Positions 59,069 to 64,000 of a stretch of DNA of 64,000 bases are shown here, one piece after another (positions within the stretch are counted from its first letter, which is position 1; the number at the start of each line of letters is the position of its first letter). The notes beneath the pieces were generated by a model that did no database searches, was not told where the DNA came from, and saw only the letters and a list, made by a program, of their open reading frames with translations. Source of the stretch: HRBIN30 sp964534275 (GTDB taxonomy: Bacteria; Desulfobacterota; Binatia; HRBIN30); the NCBI GenBank assembly GCA_964534275.1, contig CAZHQG010000015.1, positions 1 through 64,000 on the forward strand, read 5' to 3'. The translations under genes were made by a program, and so were the position numbers.

Positions 59069-61747
59069 GTGACTAGGAGAACGGCCGGACCGCGGGCGTG
59101 GCGGAAAAGGGTGAGGTGGGCTGCAGAGGGGCTAGCTTTCGTGGGGTTTCTGTGCGCGACAGTGCGCGCCGGGGCTGAGAACGTTGAGTGCCAGTGGCAA
59201 CCGGGGGACGAGTGGGTTTCTGCCGTGGCGCGCGTCTTATTTAATCCAGGTGCGGACTGTTTGCCCTTTGACCGCAACGGCGACGGTGCAGTCACTGTTG
59301 CCGACATGGTGCGGGAAATACGGTCTGCCGCGAGTGCCTTGCTTGGACCGCGGGTGAAGTTTTTAGGCCTTGCCGGTGCCGACGGTACCGTCATTTCCCC
59401 CTGGGGATCCGAAGGCGGCTTGATCGTTTATCAGCGACCCGGCGGGAGTGGATTCCAGTTGGTTGTCGAGGCGGCCCCCGGTGCGTCAGGCGCAGCGGTC
59501 GGCAGCACTGTCGTGACCATTTCTGCCGGGATCGAGGGTCGGCCGGACTTGCAAATTTTTTTCAGTCGCCCGTTGGGAAATGGCGATCCTGCATTATGTG
59601 ACGGCGGCGTGCCGGGTGTCACCTTTCCCGACTTTCGCTACGACCAGCCGACCACGGCAGTTCTTCAAGACGGGAGTTGCGGTTTTACGGTCGCAGTAGC
59701 CTCACGAGGCGCATGTACCGTCGATGAGTTTGGTGCTCCGCGATTCGTATCTGCGGGCACCGGTACCGTACAGTTCTGCGCACTCGTGCCTGCTACCCGG
59801 GCCTTCCCGATCGGCGACACCTTGGTCACCGTACGAGTTAGGGATCGCCAGGGAAACCTAGGGCCTCCTGCCCAAATGATCGTGCGAGTGGGGAGCCAAC
59901 CTCCGCCAAGTCTAACTCCGCAGCCGACGTTCACCGCATCGCCTACGACTATACCGAGCACCAGGACTTTGACCCCGACGTATTCGCCCACAAATACGGT
60001 TATCCCAGCCTCGACTCCGTCCCCGACAAGTTCGTCATCAGCGACCGCGACTCCGACCGTGACGCCGTTCTCGTCCGTAACCCGCTCGCCTACGCCATCG
60101 ACGACTCCCTCGCCAACTCCGCGTTTCAGTGCGACCGCCACGTTGCCAGTCGCAACGAGGCCCCCCTCGGTATCGCCCACTTCCACAGCCACAGCCACAG
60201 CCGTGAACACGTCTTCCGCGACGGCAACCCGAACCGGAACGCCACCGTTCTCGAACACTTTCACGCCAAGTCCGACGCCGTCGGCCACCGTAACCGCATC
60301 GCCGACCTTCTCCTTCACGCCTTCGCCGCGGCCACCTAGGCGCACACGGACACCTTGGCCGACATGGTCAGCAACAGCGACGCCGCAAGTTTCTCCAAGT
60401 CCTACCTCTCATCGAACGACAAGCGCCACAATGAGTCCGACGGCTACCGCGCCGACCGAGACGCAGCCGCCCACTACTCGAACTCCAACTCTGACGCCGA
60501 CACGTACCGCAAACCAACCGACACCGCAGGAAACCCCGACGGCGTCTCATACTCGAACGCCGACGCGTTCGAGAACGCCCACTTCGACGAGGACCGCCGT
60601 GCCGACCGTCATGGCTACCCCCACGTGGACGTTGCTGCCATCGCGCTCGCCCACAGCGACGCTTTCGCCGATTGCGAGCCCGACTTTCACTCCGACTCGT
60701 CAGCCGACGTTGACCCCGACGACGACGTCCTCTCCTAGTGTAACCCGTACATTCCGCCCGAGTGCGACGCCTACAATGTCTCCGGTGTGGACGGGTACGC
60801 TAACGCCCACGAGTTCACGAACGCCGTCTTTGTCTCCGACGGCGACATTTACGGCCTCGGCGACGCGGTCGGCCACTCAGACGCGCACAGCTACTACGAC
60901 ACCTACCACGACGCTCACACCGACGCGCACGGCAACCCCGAGTGTCAGTCCAACTCCTTCCGTGACGCCCAGCCCTACCAACACCCGCACCCTAACGCCG
61001 AGCCGCTCTCCGACAGTGACACCTACATGGACTCAAACGCGTACTGCAACCGTTACGCGAACTCCAAGTCTCACCCCAACGGTAACGCATACCCGCACCG
61101 TTACCCGCACGCCCACGGTAACGGCCACCCCGACCAACACGGTGCCGCCTGAGCCAGTGATTACTTTTTTCGGCGTTACACGATCCGACGACCAGCTGGT
61201 GATCCCGTCTGGAGTACTGCCGGATGGAACCGAGGTTTTTGAGCGCCCATCGGGAAAAGGATTCTCCATCGTAGTCGAAGCGCGCCCAGGAGGAGCCAAT
61301 ACTCCGGTCGGGATGACGACGTTTCGATGGGACCCAGCCCGGCCGGACATTCTCCCCGACCTTGCGATCGTGGCATCCCGGAGTCTTGGGAACGGGTCTC
61401 CGGCTGTGTGTGACGAAACCCCACCGGCTTTGGGGGGTGTCCCAGCGTGGGACGGTCTATTGGACTTGCCAGGATCTCAGGAACTCGCCGATATCATCAA
61501 TGACTTGAGTTGCCGCTTCAAGGACGGCAGCGGGCAGCCTCGCGGGAGGAATGCGAACGAGGCATGCATCCTGTTTCCAGATGGCCAGTACCGATTTGCC
61601 GGTGTGGGGACCACGGTACAGTTCTGCGGGTTTGTGGACGAACCGATTGCGCTGCAGCCCGGCGCGGAAACGCGGTTTACAGTCCGGGTCCGCGACGAAG
61701 CGGGACGTTGGAGCGCGCCGCGCAGCTTGATCGTCCGAATCCGCTAA
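59069..61747 (+). CDS. Large secreted surface protein: duplicated globular domain joined by a Thr/Pro/Ser stalk
   Basis: 892 residues. A signal sequence ends near AGA (residue 36). An EF-hand-like dockerin half (FDRNGDGAVTVADMVREIRS) comes next. A beta domain covers about residues 93-275 (VKFLGLAGADGTVISPWGSE to RVRDRQGNLGPPAQMIVRVG). A linker of about 415 residues made almost only of Thr, Pro, Ser and Ala follows (280-694). A second copy of the beta domain closes the chain (VITFFGVTRSDDQLVIPSGV to RVRDEAGRWSAPRSLIVRIR). Shared marks include ASRSLGNGSPAVCDE against FSRPLGNGDPALCDG and GTTVQFC against GTVQFC. The start is GTG at 59069; no ribosome site is clear. No anchor is seen. Confidence 0.8.
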   Translation: MTRRTAGPRAWRKRVRWAAEGLAFVGFLCATVRAGAENVECQWQPGDEWVSAVARVLFNPGADCLPFDRNGDGAVTVADMVREIRSAASALLGPRVKFLGLAGADGTVISPWGSEGGLIVYQRPGGSGFQLVVEAAPGASGAAVGSTVVTISAGIEGRPDLQIFFSRPLGNGDPALCDGGVPGVTFPDFRYDQPTTAVLQDGSCGFTVAVASRGACTVDEFGAPRFVSAGTGTVQFCALVPATRAFPIGDTLVTVRVRDRQGNLGPPAQMIVRVGSQPPPSLTPQPTFTASPTTIPSTRTLTPTYSPTNTVIPASTPSPTSSSSATATPTVTPFSSVTRSPTPSTTPSPTPRFSATATLPVATRPPSVSPTSTATATAVNTSSATATRTGTPPFSNTFTPSPTPSATVTASPTFSFTPSPRPPRRTRTPWPTWSATATPQVSPSPTSHRTTSATMSPTATAPTETQPPTTRTPTLTPTRTANQPTPQETPTASHTRTPTRSRTPTSTRTAVPTVMATPTWTLLPSRSPTATLSPIASPTFTPTRQPTLTPTTTSSPSVTRTFRPSATPTMSPVWTGTLTPTSSRTPSLSPTATFTASATRSATQTRTATTTPTTTLTPTRTATPSVSPTPSVTPSPTNTRTLTPSRSPTVTPTWTQTRTATVTRTPSLTPTVTHTRTVTRTPTVTATPTNTVPPEPVITFFGVTRSDDQLVIPSGVLPDGTEVFERPSGKGFSIVVEARPGGANTPVGMTTFRWDPARPDILPDLAIVASRSLGNGSPAVCDETPPALGGVPAWDGLLDLPGSQELADIINDLSCRFKDGSGQPRGRNANEACILFPDGQYRFAGVGTTVQFCGFVDEPIALQPGAETRFTVRVRDEAGRWSAPRSLIVRIR
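59905..61155 (+). repeat. Low-complexity Thr/Pro/Ser-coding tract
   Basis: About 1.25 kb encoding short Thr/Pro/Ser-rich units such as TPTPTRT and SPTATAT inside the surface protein. It is not a strict tandem repeat, but codon pattern and composition are uniform. Other frames over the tract stay open (for example 60355-60738 and 60787-61152, Asp/His/Tyr-rich) only because of this composition. Such tracts are prone to length change and to assembly collapse. Confidence 0.8.
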
Positions 61748-61835
61748 TTCCAGAAAGGTCAAGTGTGACCCACGCCCCAACAGGGGTGCGTGTTCCGATT
61801 CGTGCTCTGAGCAAGAAGTCGCTGCACCGGCCGGT

Positions 61836-62849
61836 TCACGACACGGTCCAAATATCCCCTTGGCGGAGCAGTTCGTTCAAATTGGCGGGTTTGCGCTTCT
61901 TTGCGGATTCTACCTGGCCCCGAACGATTTCCTCGTACGTCGGGCGCTCGACAGCACGAAAAACGCCCACTGGTGTTGGGAACTCTGGCGGCGACAACTG
62001 ACTCAGCGCGAACGCTAGGCCCGCGTCGGTTTCGTCGTGGACAAGGAGGTCCTTCTCTGAAGCGTGATCCCCAAGTTGAACGACCTCGATTTTCCCGTTC
62101 CGCAGGCGCAGGCCCTTATCTCGGTTTTTGCCAAAGATCAGTGGTTTTCCGTGCTCCAACACTAGCTGTGTGTCGGCCTTCGTGTCCTTATCCGTCAGGC
62201 TTGCAAAAGCACCATCGTTGAAGATGTTGCAGTTCTGCAGAATTTCGACAAAGGCGGTTCCTCTATGTCGGTACGCCCGGTGGAGCGTTTCCTGAAGATG
62301 TTTGGCTTCTACATCGATACTCCTCGCGACGAAGGTGGCCTGAGCTCCCAGGGCAACTGAGATCGGGTTGAAGGGATAATCGGGTGAACCAAACGGTGTA
62401 GACTTTGTGACCTTGCCTTGTTCCGATGTTGGCGAGTACTGCCCCTTGGTTAGCCCGTAAATGCGGTTGTTGAAGAGCAAGATGTTCACGTCCACGTTGC
62501 GGCGGAGAATGTGAATCAGGTGATTTCCGCCGATCGAGAGGCCATCCCCGTCGCCGGTGACGACCCACACGGACAGCTCAGGTCGCGTAATTTTCAATCC
62601 AGAGGCGATGGTAGGGGCACGTCCGTGAATGGAATGGAATCCGTACGTGTTCATGTAATATGGAAATCGACTGGAGCAGCCAATGCCAGAAATAAACACG
62701 ATGTTTTCTCGAGGAATCCCCAGTTCTGGCATGACCTTTTGTACTTGCGCCAAGATGGCATAGTCCCCGCAACCGGGGCACCAGCGCACGTCTTGGTCGG
62801 TAATAAAGTCTTTCCGAGTCAGCTTTGCGGCAGATTCACTAACAGCCAT
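61836..62849 (-). CDS. korB: 2-oxoacid:ferredoxin oxidoreductase, beta subunit
   Basis: 337 residues, ThDP-binding. WCPGCGDYAILAQVQKVMPE gives the CxxCG segment near residue 23. The ThDP motif is VVTGDGDGLSIGGNHLIHIL ending in NILLFNNRIYGLTKGQYSPT. SRFPYYMNTYGFHSIHGRAP is typical of KorB/OorB. With KorA the enzyme interconverts 2-oxoglutarate (or another 2-oxo acid) and succinyl-CoA with reduced ferredoxin. The ATG at 62849 directly follows the korA stop, and a GGAGGAG inside the end of korA serves as ribosome site. The extra C-terminal half (about residues 270-337) is normal for the long form. Confidence 0.93.
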   Translation of the reverse strand: MAVSESAAKLTRKDFITDQDVRWCPGCGDYAILAQVQKVMPELGIPRENIVFISGIGCSSRFPYYMNTYGFHSIHGRAPTIASGLKITRPELSVWVVTGDGDGLSIGGNHLIHILRRNVDVNILLFNNRIYGLTKGQYSPTSEQGKVTKSTPFGSPDYPFNPISVALGAQATFVARSIDVEAKHLQETLHRAYRHRGTAFVEILQNCNIFNDGAFASLTDKDTKADTQLVLEHGKPLIFGKNRDKGLRLRNGKIEVVQLGDHASEKDLLVHDETDAGLAFALSQLSPPEFPTPVGVFRAVERPTYEEIVRGQVESAKKRKPANLNELLRQGDIWTVS

Positions 62850-64000
62850 TTACTCCTCCAACATTTGCTCGATCCGGCGAGCAATCTCGCCAACCTTGAA
62901 AGGGATACCTTGGATTTTGTTCAGACCTACGGCATCGACGAGATATTCGGCTCGCAGGATCTTGACCAGTTGACCTAGGTTCATTTCGGGTACGAGAATT
63001 TTGCCAAAGCGGCGAAGCACGTCCCCGAGGTCCGGCGGCAGAGGGTTCAGGTGTCTCAAGTGAACGTGGGCGACACGTTTTCCAGCGGCTTGCGCTTGGC
63101 GGACAGCGGCCTCGATTGGGCCGAACGTGCTCCCCCAACCAACAACAAGCAAGTCTCCACTCTCCGGCCCGAACACCTTTGTGGGTGGAATCTCACGCAC
63201 GACTCCGGCGATCTTGCGGGCCCGCACCCGAACCATCTGCTCGTGGTTGGTCGGAGCATAACTTACGTTCCCGGTCAGGTATTCCTTTTCGAGACCTCCA
63301 ATGCGGTGCTCCAGATTTGGCGTTCCAGGGATTACCCAAGGACGGGAAAGGGTTTCTGGATCCCGAAGGTACGGGAAAAAGCCGCGTGGATCGGTGCGAA
63401 ACTCTACCGGGATCTCTGGAAGATCCGCCAAATCGGGCAAGCGCCACGGTTCTGCCCCGTTCGCGAGGTAGCCATCGGAGAGCACAATCACCGGGGTCAT
63501 GTACTTCACCGCGATGCGGACTGCTTCGATCGCAATGTTGAAGCAGTCCGCCGGGGTTGCGGGGGCCAGCACCACTACGGGGGACTCACTGTTGCGTCCG
63601 TACAATGCCATCAGGAGGTCGGCTTGCTCTGTTTTGGTCGGTAGACCAGTGCTGGGGCCACCTCGCTGGATGTCGCAAATAACGATCGGAAGCTCCACGC
63701 TTACAGCGAGGTTGATGGTCTCCGCTTTGAGGCACATTCCCGGACCGCTGGTAGTCGTTACGGCAATCGCTCCCCCGAAGGCAGCTCCGAGAGCGGCCCC
63801 GATCCCGGCAATTTCGTCTTCAGCCTGGAACGTGTAAACGTCGAACTCCTTGAGTGTCGAGAGCTCGTGCAGGATGTCACTTGCGGGGGTGATCGGGTAG
63901 CTCCCAAGAAACAGCGGCCGCTTGGCTTTTTGTGCGGCAACCACCAACCCAAGCGCTAACGCACTGTTGCCGGTGATGTTGCGGTATGTGCCCGGCTCGA
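62850..64000 (-). CDS. korA: 2-oxoacid:ferredoxin oxidoreductase, alpha subunit, cut by the window edge
   Basis: The visible 382 residues include LFLGSYPITPASDILHELST, AEDEIAGIGAALGAAFGGAI and TTTSGPGMCLKAETINLAVS, then ICDIQRGGPSTGLPTKTEQA and YMTPVIVLSDGYLANGAEPW, all typical of KorA. The frame stays open to base 64000 (with EPGTYRNITGNSALALGL before the first internal start), so the N-terminal part lies outside; in many organisms a fused gamma domain precedes it. The C-terminal segment VVGWGSTFGPIEAAVRQAQA is the transketolase-C-like part. It is the upstream partner of korB. Confidence 0.93.
   Translation of the reverse strand, partial: EPGTYRNITGNSALALGLVVAAQKAKRPLFLGSYPITPASDILHELSTLKEFDVYTFQAEDEIAGIGAALGAAFGGAIAVTTTSGPGMCLKAETINLAVSVELPIVICDIQRGGPSTGLPTKTEQADLLMALYGRNSESPVVVLAPATPADCFNIAIEAVRIAVKYMTPVIVLSDGYLANGAEPWRLPDLADLPEIPVEFRTDPRGFFPYLRDPETLSRPWVIPGTPNLEHRIGGLEKEYLTGNVSYAPTNHEQMVRVRARKIAGVVREIPPTKVFGPESGDLLVVGWGSTFGPIEAAVRQAQAAGKRVAHVHLRHLNPLPPDLGDVLRRFGKILVPEMNLGQLVKILRAEYLVDAVGLNKIQGIPFKVGEIARRIEQMLEE

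Noticed and set aside
60355..61152. Asp/His/Tyr-rich plus-strand frames in the stalk region
   Set aside because: Out-of-frame readings of the Thr/Pro/Ser tract, open only because of composition.
1..64000. tRNA and rRNA genes
   Set aside because: Scanned by eye for TPsiC-arm and acceptor patterns and for rRNA segments; none convincing. A tRNAscan or Infernal run would decide.

Overview
The window reads as about 64 kb of chromosome from a GC-rich, Gram-negative-type bacterium. The Gram-negative assignment rests on a DUF1302 outer-membrane barrel with its DUF1329 partner, RlpA, a BAM-type terminal Phe and several lipoproteins. Dockerin-like calcium repeats on secreted proteins, Thr/Pro stalks, a MYXO-CTERM-like tail, a KorAB 2-oxoacid:ferredoxin oxidoreductase and acyl-CoA enzymes suggest a deltaproteobacterium-like lineage (Desulfobacterota, Myxococcota or Binatota type). 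That placement is inference; no rRNA or tRNA gene was seen. A run of 100 N at 24901-25000 shows this is a scaffold.

Layout. 1-2335: a frameshifted IS110-family element sits inside a minisatellite that contains octamer arrays. 2336-5496: an ATP-grasp ligase overlaps an inactive transglutaminase/7TM protein. 5660-13459: a metabolic mixture of acyl-CoA dehydrogenase, orphan histidine kinase, lipoprotein amidohydrolase, M20 peptidase, SDR epimerase and a ThDP enzyme. 13662-16726: DUF1302/DUF1329 pair. 16754-22008: pterin dehydratase, ferritin-like protein, an S11 peptidase homologue lacking its catalytic residues, a HEAT protein and two unknowns. 22154-25307: three tandem secreted genes (seven-bladed propeller plus dockerin-like, cohesin-like plus dockerin-like, and a C-terminally anchored stalk protein broken by the gap).

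25817-32778: FabF, two adjacent ArsA/Get3-type ATPases, an RHH protein, a tandem hot-dog hydratase, a methyltransferase coupled to a small membrane protein, and an opposing membrane protein. 32929-39256: a long co-directional run of slipin, Xaa-Pro aminopeptidase, ThiO-like oxidase, dienelactone hydrolase, LipB, LipA and a GST-like protein. 39271-41662: rubrerythrin, DUF3501, Fur/PerR-type regulator and a cupredoxin-like lipoprotein, with a consensus -35 box, a possible operator and an intercistronic terminator. 41695-45156: membrane protein, rhodanese-ThiF, MoaD/ThiS and enoyl-CoA hydratase. 45304-51884: Lrp-type regulator translationally joined to gltB, then gltD.

52166-55582: a frameshifted glycosyltransferase and a fused EtfB-EtfA protein. 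55779-58982: cyclase-family lipoprotein, XRE regulator, a c-di-AMP (ydaO/yuaA) riboswitch leading into rlpA and a universal stress protein, and a weak hypothetical. 59069-61747: a surface protein with two copies of one domain joined by a long Thr/Pro/Ser stalk. 61836-64000: KorB and the C-terminal part of KorA, which runs off the window.

The points most worth following are the c-di-AMP riboswitch on rlpA, the dockerin/cohesin-like surface proteins, the dumbbell surface protein, the rubrerythrin-DUF3501-Fur operon, the non-catalytic S11 homologue and the ATP-grasp/inactive-transglutaminase pair.
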